A stretch of DNA of 64,000 nt, from the NCBI RefSeq assembly GCF_000744775.1, contig NZ_JQMP01000003.1, forward strand, positions 62,001 to 126,000. Reading direction: 5' to 3'. Below, one piece after another: positions 27,204 through 36,191 of this stretch; the first letter of the stretch is position 1, and each line of letters starts with the position of its first letter. The notes beneath the pieces are model-generated. The model worked only from the letters and a program-made list of their open reading frames with translations, was not told the DNA's origin and did not search any database. The translations under genes and the position numbers were made by a program. Source of the DNA: Thermorudis peleae. Its GTDB lineage: Bacteria; Chloroflexota; Chloroflexia; Thermomicrobiales; Thermomicrobiaceae.

Positions 27204-30200
27204 GTGATTGCTGCCGCACGTGCCGCCCGCTGGGAGCGGATCGACGTCACCGACCGAGCCAGTGTGCCGCGCCTCCAGCAGCATGCCCAGAGGGCGACGC
27301 TCGTTGTTGCCAGCTATGTCCTCAACGAGGTCCGTGACAGCGGCGCAGAAGAGCTGTTTACCCAGGTGATCGCCGCGACACAGCCCGGAACCGTGACGCT
27401 GGTGCTCGAAGCTGGCAGCAAAGACCCCGCCCAGGGATTGATGCGCTGGCGGAGGCAGCTGCTTGCCCGGTATCCGCGCTTCCGTTCGCTCGGGCCCTGT
27501 GGCCAAGAATTTGGCATGCAGTTACCGGTCTGCTGTGATCGTTGCTGGCCGGGCCGGCGGGAAGGGCTCCACCAGCCGGCACTCTATCGGAAATTTGTCG
27601 ATGCGGCTAAGCACAGCTGGCAAGGTGCGTCCAGCCGGTTCGATGAGCTGGAGAATCAGCTGCTATCGTGGTGCTACGTCATGCTCGAGCACACTGCCAC
27701 GCCCGCCCAGGCCGCATCGGTGCAACCGATCAGGCCACCGCGGGCAGGAGAGCAGCGCTCGTTCCTCACCCGCTCGCTTGGCTATGTCCGCCACCACCGG
27801 CCCATTTCTGAGACGCCGCTTGAGCTCTTCGAGGAGCGATCGGGCAGGGCAGTGGTAAGCGCCATCAAGCTCTGCCCAGCCACACTCGGCTGCCAACAGG
27901 CCCTGCTGCGCCGTGACCCCGGCCGCGCCCTCCCCCAACTGCGCTTCGGCGAGCCAATCCGGGTGACTGCAACCATCGTGGAAGCAACGATACGAGGAGA
28001 GGTTATCCTCAGTGTGACCGAGCAGGGACACGGCGTTGAACACTGTGAGCCCGCGCATGACGAGCGAGCGGAACGTCATATCGCGCAGGTCTCGGCCGAG
28101 CCGGTGTGGCTACCACCCTTTACCCCGACGATGCACGATGCTCTTGACGATCTGGCATATTGGCTGTTTGGTTTCCCTGCGCTCCGCCCGTTCCAGCATG
28201 TCATGCTCGAGCGGGTGCTCACCGGACGCTCGACGCTCGGGATTGCCGCGACTGGCTCCGGGAAGAGCGAGTGCTTCATCATGCCGGCCTTGCTCCTGCC
28301 GGGCTTCACCGTCGTGGTCTCGCCGCTGAAATCCCTCATGCAGGACCAGTTCGAACAACGCATTCAGGGGCGCTACGGCTTCGATGGAGTCACAGCCTAC
28401 CTGAACGGCGATATTCCCTTGAGCCAGCGCGACTGGATCCTCCAATGCCTGGCTCAGGGTTCGGTGAAGCTTCTCTACGTCACGCCAGAACAACTCGAAC
28501 GCGATTGGGTGATCAATGCCTTGAAAATGGCGAACGAGCGGGTACCCGGAGGCTTTCGCTATCTTGCCGTCGACGAAGCGCACTGCATTAGCCAGTGGGG
28601 GCACGACTTTCGACCAGCCTATCTCAACATCCTCCGCCGCCTTGCCGCGCATCACCTGCGTCCGACTGTCATCGCCTTAACGGCGACGGCAAGCCCACAG
28701 GTGCGCGATGACCTGGCCCAGGAGTTACAGCTCAACCCTGAGTCGATTGAGCATGGCGGTGATGTGCTCTTTGACACCGCGAATCGTCCTGAACTCAACC
28801 TTGTCGTACGCCTGGTTTCTGACGCCACGGCACGGGCCGAGGATATGCTTGCCCAGTTGCGCAGGTTGCGTCAGAGCGACCCGCATGGTGCGGCTATCGT
28901 CTTCCAGCCCTGGACGAGTCCCACCTCCAACCCGGACAAGCCTGAACCTGTCAGCCCGTACGTCACCAACTTTGCTGCCTGGCTCGAGCAGGCGCTTGGC
29001 GAGCCGGTCGCCATCTACCACGGCAAGATGGAGGAGGATCCTCGCAACGGCCAGCCGGACGATGCCGCGGAGCATGCCAACCATCCTGTCACCCTGGGTA
29101 ACTTCTATGGTCGCACGCGGCAAGAGGAACAGCGCCGCTTTCTTGACGGTCAGCGGGCTATCATGGTCGCGACCAAAGGCTTTGGCATGGGCGTCGATAA
29201 GCCGAACATCCGCCTGGTTCTGCACCGCACACCCCCGTCGACGATTGAAGCCTACTGGCAAGAAGCCGGCCGGGCTGGTCGCGACGGCAAGCTCGCCACG
29301 GTCATCGTCTATTTCGCGCTGGAGCATGCTCAGTCGCCGGCACAACCCACGACCGCCACGCCAGCGTCCCAGCGTGATGATACGGGGCTGTCGGATGTCG
29401 ATATTCAAGAGCGTTTCATTGAGCAGCGATACGTGCAGCGGTCGGCCGTCGAGGCAATGGTTGCGTTCCTGCAGACACGGCCAACGACCAGAGTCGGTAC
29501 CTGCTATTTCACGGCCGATGAAGTGCTGGAGTACTTTCAAACACTGAATCCCTTCCCCTTGCCAGATCCACCCCCACGCTCCAGCACAGGGAACAGAACA
29601 CAGGAGCAAGAGCTTATTCTAAACCGCGGTCACACGTACGACTTCCGCTGCAGCTATATTGACCGCATTCTGCAGGCACTTCAGTCGTATCGCATCCGCG
29701 ATGGCGCACGGGAGGTTGCGTTCCTCGACGCGGTTCATGAATGCAGCGGCCTGTTGGACAAAGTGGTGCTCCCCGCAGGAATCGACGCCCTCTTTACCTC
29801 GACCTATTACTTCGGTGATCTATTGCGGCAGATGGAGCAGCACCGTCCCGGCTTCCGCCAGCAGTTTGCAGCACTGCTTTCCCAGAAACCGGTCGACCTT
29901 ACCAAACTCGCCGACCTGTTGGAGATGCCGATGCACGAGACGCTCGGCCTGCTGTACGATATCCGATCGGCCGAAGGACAAAAGGAACCTGACCCGAAGA
30001 CTGGGCAGCCACGGTGGCGGGGAAGGCTGCTGGACTTTTGGTCATCCGTGCCGTGCCGTGGTCTTGCAGCCTCGTGCGCAGGGCCATCTGGCAGGCCCTC
30101 ACTACAAGCATGGCGTGCCTATGCCGGCGCGATCCGGAGGGCAGATCGCAAAACGGCTAGAGAGCGGATGAAGGAGCGCATGCGTAAGGCGGGGCAGGCA

Positions 30201-33200
30201 CGCGCGGAGATACCGTGGGGCCAGTACCCTACCCTGGACGACTGGTTCAGCTGGCGCGAGTTACCACGGCGACGCGGTTGGGAAGTGCGGCTCGGCAACG
30301 CTTTTGCTGATCCATCCCACCTTCCGCGTTATATCGACGAGTTCGTGGCGCTCATGGAGCGACGGCGAAACTATGACGAGGAAGCCTATCATCGCTTTCT
30401 GACCGAGTATATCGGCGTTGAGCAGCGCGGAAACCACTGGGTAAAGCGCGAGGGGCCGCTGCCCTGCCTGCGCTCGGTCATTCTCGGGTATCTGAAGACC
30501 GGTGAGACAGTTATTGGAGAAAACTGCTTCAGCTGCAGCCGCTGTGTGCCGAACCTGAACTTCGTCACCGACCTGGAAGCACGCCAGCGCGTCGTCCAAC
30601 GCCTGGCGGCTGACCTCGCTGCCCTGCTCGCTGAGCTTGAACAGCGCCGCACTGAATGGCCAAGCATCCAGCAACTGACCGAGCTTGCGGCGTTGGTCAA
30701 CCGGGAAGTGGCAGCTGGACGGCGGATTGGCGGCTATCTCTTAGGCTGGACCGATCGGCTGCTAAGTGATACGCCAGATCACCGCACCGCAACTGCCATC
30801 CGCCTGTTCGCGGCCGGCCGGGGATGGATCCAGTTGCCGCCAGATGAAGTTATGCGCCTCGCGGAGACTTGCGCCAAAGAAGCAACTGCTGCCGATCAGG
30901 CCATCTTCGATGCGCTGCTTCTTGAAGCGACCACGGCCTCGCTGCCGACTGTCCCACTCCTGCACCGCATGCGTGCCGACTGGCTGGTTCGCACAGGCCG
31001 GTGGCCTGCCGCAGCCGATGAGTTGCACGCGTTGCTCCAATCACCAGCGGTCAGCTTCTCTGCGATCGATCGCTGTGACCTGACCTGGCGCCTCGTCTTA
31101 TGGCTTGATCGACTGCATCGCGACCGCACGATGCTCCGCTGGTTACGCTGGCTCGCGTGGCATGAACCACGGCAGGACAACCAGGAGGCCGCGCTCGAGC
31201 AGCTCATCGCGCACTTTCTCGCACGCGGCCAGCAAGGCCGGGCCAGAGTCTGCGCTCGCCGTCAGGCCCGGCTGGCGCGTGATCGGGGCATAGCACGGCA
31301 CTGGTACCAGCGAGCTGGTATAGTCGACTGGCCAGCGACTCGGGTGGTACGGGAATTAGGCTGGATCCGGCGTCACGCTAGCGCATCGTGGCAGTGGCGT
31401 GCCCCGATGCTCCTCCAGCTCTGGCTCACCGCTCACCCGCAGCAGCTGCCACACTTCGCCGATACGCTGAGCCAGGCGCCCTGGCTTCCCCACCTCACCC
31501 TCACCGAATGGCGGACGTTGCGCCAGCAATTCGGTCCATTGGACCAGTGGGCAAATCTCCCCCTGGCGCCCCAGTACGCAGCGGTCCTGGCTGCCCACTG
31601 CACGCAATTGTCGGCTGCTGAGCGACATGATCTCATTTGGTGGCTCAGTACCTCCACCAACCAACCACGCGAGCTGGTTGACCGGCTCGTCGCAGATAGT
31701 GCCACCCTGCTGACGACTGACAAGCGAACGTACGAGCTCCTCGTTGATGCCTTGCGGGGATCACTCCAGGCCATTCTGGAGCTTGTCCGCCGTTGCCAGA
31801 ACACCGGCACGACACTGCGCTGGTTGCCAGCGCTGCTGACGCCTGAGGTGGCAGCGCAGGCACAGGAACGCGGCCTGCTCGCACAGCTGGTGGCGCTTGC
31901 ACTCAAGAGCGCGCAGGATACGGCAGACGTGCCGTCTATTCTTGCCGCCATCGCTCCCTGGCTTGCGAACGAGACGATCGCACTCACCGTGCTGAAGCAC
32001 CTCGCACGGGCAGAGATGATCGACAAGCTGGATCCGAAACAGGCTGCGTTGCTTGGGCGGGCCTTCATCCAGCACCACAGCACCGATCAACCCTGGACGG
32101 CGAACACTGTCGAACTCGCCGTCCGGTTGGCCCGACAAGTAGCAGTCACCGACCCCGACGCTGCGGTCGACCTGCTCACTGGCGTCACGATCGTTGTTGG
32201 TCGCCAACTGCGTGACCTACAGAGCACAACTGCCCTGTCAGCATGGCGCACTGCGCTCACGACACCGCCGATGCCGCAGCACCTGCTCAACGCGCTGTGG
32301 CTCCGCATCGTCACAAGCGATGCCCTCCCCGGCGCTGACGCGAGTTACCTTGCCAGCTGTGTCGCGTTCGTTGCCGGGCATGACCGGGCTGCGCTCCTGG
32401 CGCTCGCTCACGCGCTCGAGGGATGGCTCTCCCTGCCCGATCCATCGCTTCGTCTGCACCTTCTCGCGTTGCTGAGTGATGCGTTACAGCAACTTGTCGC
32501 GCGCACGGCTGACACGGAACTGCTTACATCGCTGTCTGCCCAGTTCGTCGAAGCTGCCTGCCGCTGCCCCGTTCCGTTCACGCACAACGTAGCGCTAGCG
32601 CTCCAGTGGTGGCGGACATATGGCAAGCCATTCATTGCGTTCGTCCCACCGGCAACGCTGGCGACGTTGGCCATCGAGGAAGTCGGAACGCCGATGCTGA
32701 CGGCATTCCTGGATGTTTGGCAAGAGGTCATGCCCGCGCCTGACGATGCCTGGACTGCAGCGTTCCAGGCGGCATGCGCCGAACGCATCTTCCGCGGCGA
32801 CGAGCTTTTCCTTGTTGGGGCTCTCCTCACGCTCCGCAACCGTCCATGGATGCCGGCAGCGTGGTGCGACGATCTCCTGAGGCGATGGCTTGCGCAGACC
32901 GCATGGGGAAGTGTGCCCTTCTTTGTCTGGCCGCCTCCCTGGCGTGCCATGCTCCTCGCCTGGTTCACGAAGCACCCCAGCGTGACGGCTTCTGCCATCG
33001 TGAGGAAGAACCGCGATGCCCTCTCGTTTATCACGCCACGCCTTCTGCTGCAGAAGCCTCCCGAGACGGTGCGCATTGCTTTGGCATTGTACGAGTTACT
33101 CCAAAACGACCGGCAGACTGAGCACTCAATTCAGGAGATTATCCAGCAGGTCAAGCTGGTCGACGCTGAACTCACTGCAGTCATGCTCAGCAAGCCACTC

Positions 33201-33695
33201 TGCGCCTGGATACAACGCATCATCGCGTATCCGCTCAGTCCCACGCTCATCACCGAAGCAACCATAACCGTGCTGCGGATTCTTGCCGGCCATCCTTCGA
33301 TTCTGAAGCTTGTCCCCACGCTGGCAGGAAAAGCGCCGAAGCTAACACGGCAAGCGATCTGCACGCTCGCTGAACATGATCCGCCCGATTGTCCATTTCT
33401 GATGCAGAGTGCGCACCTGATCCGCACCCTCGACACATGGTTGAACGGGACGGCACGCTTGGCCCGTGTGGGTGACAGCACCGAGCGCGCAACGGCCTGC
33501 ACGACTCTCGCCCAACTGCTGACTCCGGTGTGCTCGCAGGATGAGGCAACCGTGCTTGCCGAGCACATTTGCCGGTACTTCAACATCGTCAAAAGTGCCA
33601 CACCGGGTCTGTCTGCGCAGGCAGCGGCACTGGTTGCCCTTGTTAACAAGCTTTACTACCGAACAGGCCGAAGAGTAGATAATCCGAAAGACTGA
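27204..33695 (+). CDS. Giant protein: Rsm22 C-terminal half, RecQ-like SF2 helicase and a ~1000-residue helical repeat region
   Basis: Counting from the first GTG after the amber codon, this frame has 2163 residues. Residues 1-150 complete the upstream Rsm22-like methyltransferase, with SYVLNEVRD and a four-cysteine end (CGQEFG, then CCDRC). A RecQ-like helicase follows with Walker A ATGSGKS (349-355), the DEAHCISQWGHDFRP box (from 457), TALTATASPQVRDDL, ATKGFGMGVDKPNIR and QEAGRAGRDG. A zinc-binding-like NCFSCSRC lies near 1107. The last ~1000 residues are Leu/Ala/Trp-rich amphipathic helices resembling an alpha-solenoid, without recognised motifs. No ribosome-binding site precedes the GTG, so independent translation looks poor. 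The stop-spanning gene would encode about 2379 residues. The role is unknown; nucleic-acid modification plus unwinding is inferred. Confidence 0.8.
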   Translation: MIAAARAARWERIDVTDRASVPRLQQHAQRATLVVASYVLNEVRDSGAEELFTQVIAATQPGTVTLVLEAGSKDPAQGLMRWRRQLLARYPRFRSLGPCGQEFGMQLPVCCDRCWPGRREGLHQPALYRKFVDAAKHSWQGASSRFDELENQLLSWCYVMLEHTATPAQAASVQPIRPPRAGEQRSFLTRSLGYVRHHRPISETPLELFEERSGRAVVSAIKLCPATLGCQQALLRRDPGRALPQLRFGEPIRVTATIVEATIRGEVILSVTEQGHGVEHCEPAHDERAERHIAQVSAEPVWLPPFTPTMHDALDDLAYWLFGFPALRPFQHVMLERVLTGRSTLGIAATGSGKSECFIMPALLLPGFTVVVSPLKSLMQDQFEQRIQGRYGFDGVTAYLNGDIPLSQRDWILQCLAQGSVKLLYVTPEQLERDWVINALKMANERVPGGFRYLAVDEAHCISQWGHDFRPAYLNILRRLAAHHLRPTVIALTATASPQVRDDLAQELQLNPESIEHGGDVLFDTANRPELNLVVRLVSDATARAEDMLAQLRRLRQSDPHGAAIVFQPWTSPTSNPDKPEPVSPYVTNFAAWLEQALGEPVAIYHGKMEEDPRNGQPDDAAEHANHPVTLGNFYGRTRQEEQRRFLDGQRAIMVATKGFGMGVDKPNIRLVLHRTPPSTIEAYWQEAGRAGRDGKLATVIVYFALEHAQSPAQPTTATPASQRDDTGLSDVDIQERFIEQRYVQRSAVEAMVAFLQTRPTTRVGTCYFTADEVLEYFQTLNPFPLPDPPPRSSTGNRTQEQELILNRGHTYDFRCSYIDRILQALQSYRIRDGAREVAFLDAVHECSGLLDKVVLPAGIDALFTSTYYFGDLLRQMEQHRPGFRQQFAALLSQKPVDLTKLADLLEMPMHETLGLLYDIRSAEGQKEPDPKTGQPRWRGRLLDFWSSVPCRGLAASCAGPSGRPSLQAWRAYAGAIRRADRKTARERMKERMRKAGQARAEIPWGQYPTLDDWFSWRELPRRRGWEVRLGNAFADPSHLPRYIDEFVALMERRRNYDEEAYHRFLTEYIGVEQRGNHWVKREGPLPCLRSVILGYLKTGETVIGENCFSCSRCVPNLNFVTDLEARQRVVQRLAADLAALLAELEQRRTEWPSIQQLTELAALVNREVAAGRRIGGYLLGWTDRLLSDTPDHRTATAIRLFAAGRGWIQLPPDEVMRLAETCAKEATAADQAIFDALLLEATTASLPTVPLLHRMRADWLVRTGRWPAAADELHALLQSPAVSFSAIDRCDLTWRLVLWLDRLHRDRTMLRWLRWLAWHEPRQDNQEAALEQLIAHFLARGQQGRARVCARRQARLARDRGIARHWYQRAGIVDWPATRVVRELGWIRRHASASWQWRAPMLLQLWLTAHPQQLPHFADTLSQAPWLPHLTLTEWRTLRQQFGPLDQWANLPLAPQYAAVLAAHCTQLSAAERHDLIWWLSTSTNQPRELVDRLVADSATLLTTDKRTYELLVDALRGSLQAILELVRRCQNTGTTLRWLPALLTPEVAAQAQERGLLAQLVALALKSAQDTADVPSILAAIAPWLANETIALTVLKHLARAEMIDKLDPKQAALLGRAFIQHHSTDQPWTANTVELAVRLARQVAVTDPDAAVDLLTGVTIVVGRQLRDLQSTTALSAWRTALTTPPMPQHLLNALWLRIVTSDALPGADASYLASCVAFVAGHDRAALLALAHALEGWLSLPDPSLRLHLLALLSDALQQLVARTADTELLTSLSAQFVEAACRCPVPFTHNVALALQWWRTYGKPFIAFVPPATLATLAIEEVGTPMLTAFLDVWQEVMPAPDDAWTAAFQAACAERIFRGDELFLVGALLTLRNRPWMPAAWCDDLLRRWLAQTAWGSVPFFVWPPPWRAMLLAWFTKHPSVTASAIVRKNRDALSFITPRLLLQKPPETVRIALALYELLQNDRQTEHSIQEIIQQVKLVDAELTAVMLSKPLCAWIQRIIAYPLSPTLITEATITVLRILAGHPSILKLVPTLAGKAPKLTRQAICTLAEHDPPDCPFLMQSAHLIRTLDTWLNGTARLARVGDSTERATACTTLAQLLTPVCSQDEATVLAEHICRYFNIVKSATPGLSAQAAALVALVNKLYYRTGRRVDNPKD

Positions 33696-33872
33696 GGGAA
33701 GAGAGCCCGTCCACAGCCATCCTCGAGCCGAGGGCAGATGACGATCCACGGCCGTCAGTTCGTGACGACGCGTGCCGCAGGACAGCGGGAAGGTTATCGG
33801 ACGTTTACCCCGTTGCAACATTGATCAGCCCATGCGCGTGTAGGCTCCTCCGCGGTGAAAGGAGGAGGCCGT

Positions 33873-35381
33873 ATGGCTGGGGATACTACGCTGCAGCACG
33901 CGCATGGCACGCCGGCTGTCTCCGGGCTGACGCGCCGGCGGTTCCTGCTGCACGGCGTGTGGGCGGGTGCGGCGTTGCTGACCGCCTGTGCACAAGGAGG
34001 CAGCAGCCCAACAACCAGCCCGAGGGCGACGCACGAGACCAGCGGGGGAGCATCGGCAACAGCTCATCCGACGAGTCCAGCCACGCCGTCGACACCTACC
34101 GCGAGCCCGACGGGCGTTCCGGCCCTCGTGACGCAGCCCGGTTCGAAGGTCAGCGTCGTCTACTGGGACGCCTTCGGCGGTGACCGCGGCAAAGTCGTGC
34201 AGGAGATCGTGCACCGCTTCAACACATCCCAATCAGACGTTGAGGTCGTCTACCAATACCAGGGGAACTACGACGAGACGGGGCAGAAGCTGATTCAGGC
34301 GCTTGCGGCCAAGCAGACGCCTGACCTGGTGCTGCTGGCTGATAACTGGTGGTTTCGGTTCTATCTGACGGGGGCACTCCAGCCGCTGAACGACTTCTTT
34401 GCGCAGGCTGCGATCGATACTCGCGACTACGTGGCGCCGCTGCTCAACGAAGGGACGCGCCAGGGCCGGATCTACTGGGTGCCGTTTGCGCGCTCGACAC
34501 CGCTGTTCTACTACAACAGGGCGGCCTGGCAGGAGGCGGGGTTGCCGGATCGCGGGCCGCGGACGTGGGAGGAGTTCCGAGCGTGGGCGCCAAAGCTGGT
34601 GAAGCAGAGCGGTGCAACGACGAGCCGCTTCGCTTTCGGTCATCCCGCCGGGGCTGGAACCACGGCCGGGAACCTCAGCTCAACGATGTCGTGGAATTTC
34701 CAGTCGATCGTGTGGCAATGGGGCGGGCGGTATTCGGACGAGTCATTGCAGATCCATATTCACGAGCCACCGGCTGTTGAAGCAGGCCGGGTCTACCTGC
34801 TCGACGGCATCCAGGCAGGGTGGGCAGTCGCGTCGGGGAATGTCGACGGGGACTTTATCACCGGGCGCGTGGCAGCACTGGTCGCTTCAACCGCTCAATT
34901 GGCTGGCTACGAGAAGAACGCGAATTTTCCGGTAGGCACGGCGTTCTTGCCAGAAGGGCCGGTCGGCTTTGGTTGCTGCACGGGTGGCGCGGGGTTGGCC
35001 ATCCTCAAGGACAGGCCCCGGGAGGTGCAGCAGGCGGCCTTCCGCTACGTGGCGTTTGCGACCTCGCCGGAGATGACGACGTTCTGGTCGCAGAGCACGG
35101 GGTACATGCCCGTGCGGACGTCGGCAATCGAAGGGGCGGCGATGCAGCAGTTCTATCCGCAACACCCGAACTTCAAGACGGCGGTGACGCAGCTGCCCCA
35201 AGCGCGCCCGCCTGATCCTGCTCGCGAGTGGATTCCCAACGGCTTTGACCTCATCGGCCGGGGGCTCGAGCAGGTGCTGACACAACGGGAGGATCCCCAA
35301 GCAGTGTTTAGTGCGGTAGCCAAGCAACTCGAAGAAGCGGCGAAGCCCGTGCGCGAGCAGTTGAAGCGTATCGAGGGATAA
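33873..35381 (+). CDS. Tat-exported extracellular solute-binding lipoprotein, family 1 (sugar ABC transporter)
   Basis: This 502-residue binding protein has a twin-arginine lipoprotein signal: TRRRFLLHGVW near 25, then AALLTAC with the lipobox Cys. A Thr/Ser/Pro-rich tether follows, then a family 1 fold (VSVVYWDAFGGDRGKVVQEI, FNTSQSDVEVVYQYQGNY, NDFFAQAAI, VPFARSTPLFYYNRAAWQEA). It would capture an oligosaccharide or sugar outside the membrane. AAAGGAGGAGG with a 5-base gap fixes the ATG; an upstream GTG would translate the ribosome-binding site itself. No permease or ATPase gene is next to it, which is unusual for this class. Its partners are elsewhere or it is an orphan. Confidence 0.9.
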   Translation: MAGDTTLQHAHGTPAVSGLTRRRFLLHGVWAGAALLTACAQGGSSPTTSPRATHETSGGASATAHPTSPATPSTPTASPTGVPALVTQPGSKVSVVYWDAFGGDRGKVVQEIVHRFNTSQSDVEVVYQYQGNYDETGQKLIQALAAKQTPDLVLLADNWWFRFYLTGALQPLNDFFAQAAIDTRDYVAPLLNEGTRQGRIYWVPFARSTPLFYYNRAAWQEAGLPDRGPRTWEEFRAWAPKLVKQSGATTSRFAFGHPAGAGTTAGNLSSTMSWNFQSIVWQWGGRYSDESLQIHIHEPPAVEAGRVYLLDGIQAGWAVASGNVDGDFITGRVAALVASTAQLAGYEKNANFPVGTAFLPEGPVGFGCCTGGAGLAILKDRPREVQQAAFRYVAFATSPEMTTFWSQSTGYMPVRTSAIEGAAMQQFYPQHPNFKTAVTQLPQARPPDPAREWIPNGFDLIGRGLEQVLTQREDPQAVFSAVAKQLEEAAKPVREQLKRIEG

Positions 35382-35409
35382 CGGACGGGAGCGCCTTCCC
35401 CGTTATCCC
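35375..35409. terminator. Hairpin overlapping the binding-protein stop codon
   Basis: A perfect 10-bp stem (GGGATAACGG / CCGTTATCCC) starts inside the last codons of the solute-binding protein gene. It stands between convergent genes, so it could serve both strands. Confidence 0.65.
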
Positions 35410-35487
35410 GCAATCAGGCACGCGTGGCCGAGCGCTCGTGAGGCCATGCCTGGGCCGGAGCAGCACGCAGTGGCACGCACCCGGCAG

Positions 35488-35844
35488 TCAGCGCCACCAG
35501 CGCCAACCACGTGGCCGCCCCGCGCGCTGTCCAGAGCGCCGTGCCGCAACGGCTGCGGCTGCCGCTGACGATGCGGCTGCGACGGCCGCGACGGCGACAA
35601 TGCCCCCGATGATCCACGCTTTCTGCTGCGACGACACCGTTGGTATTTGGCTGGCTGGTGCGCTCGACGGGCCGCTGACGGTCGCGGCGCCGTGAGCAGC
35701 GGCCTGATGTTCCACATGCCTGCTGGGCGCTGCGAGCGCAGCGGCTGGCCATGCGACCAGGAGCCCCACGATAACGGCCATCATACCCACCGTGAACAGA
35801 AACGCCGGCCGCTTCGGCCCGCCGCGTGCCATGTCATGTTCCAT
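35488..35844 (-). CDS. Small secreted or membrane protein of unknown function
   Basis: This 118-residue protein has a signal-peptide-like N terminus (KRPAFLFTVGMMAVIVGLLV, then AALAAP). A short His/Ala/Ser-rich stretch (HVEHQAAAHG) and a second hydrophobic helix (KAWIIGGIVAVAAVAAASS) follow, and it ends in a basic tail rich in Arg and Trp (RRSGQRAGRPRGWRWWR). The start chosen has AGGAG upstream; a longer reading adds 42 residues without character. No family is recognised. A perfect TATAAT on the minus strand (36003-36008) lies about 160 bases upstream but has no clear -35. Confidence 0.55.
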   Translation of the reverse strand: MEHDMARGGPKRPAFLFTVGMMAVIVGLLVAWPAAALAAPSRHVEHQAAAHGAATVSGPSSAPASQIPTVSSQQKAWIIGGIVAVAAVAAASSAAAAAVAARRSGQRAGRPRGWRWWR

Positions 35845-36191
35845 ACGGCAGTCTTCTCCTGTTCTGCGGCCTGGCCGCACGTCCTCCCGAGGATCCATCG
35901 CAGGGAGTATCGGCGGTTGGGCATGGGGCGTCAAGGGGCAGGGAGCGGTTGCTGCCTGAGCAGCTTGCATGTGCGCGCTAGTGCAGATCGGACAGACCAG
36001 CCATTATAGTGTGGTTGCTGGCTGAGCAGCCCCAGGGACAATCTCCGGGCTGTTCGTACTCTTGACAGGCTCCACTAGCACTGTTACACACTACCGGCAG
36101 TCCAGACCAAGCGACACATTCGCGGCGGAGCGCTACAGCCGAAATCGCCAGCAAAAACCTACCGAAAAGCCAGAACTAGAGGAGCCTTGCC
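35845..36191. other. Divergent intergenic region
   Basis: This stretch lies between the small membrane protein gene (minus) and the RelE-helicase gene (plus). It contains a TATAAT on the minus strand at 36003-36008 and the promoter-like pair at 36062-36090 on the plus strand. The last 60 bases are comparatively A-rich. No further gene is seen. Confidence 0.5.
36062..36090 (+). promoter_or_regulatory. Promoter TTGACA-N17-TACACA
   Basis: A perfect -35 and a moderate -10 at 17-base spacing lie about 100 bases upstream of the RelE-helicase start codon. Confidence 0.5.
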
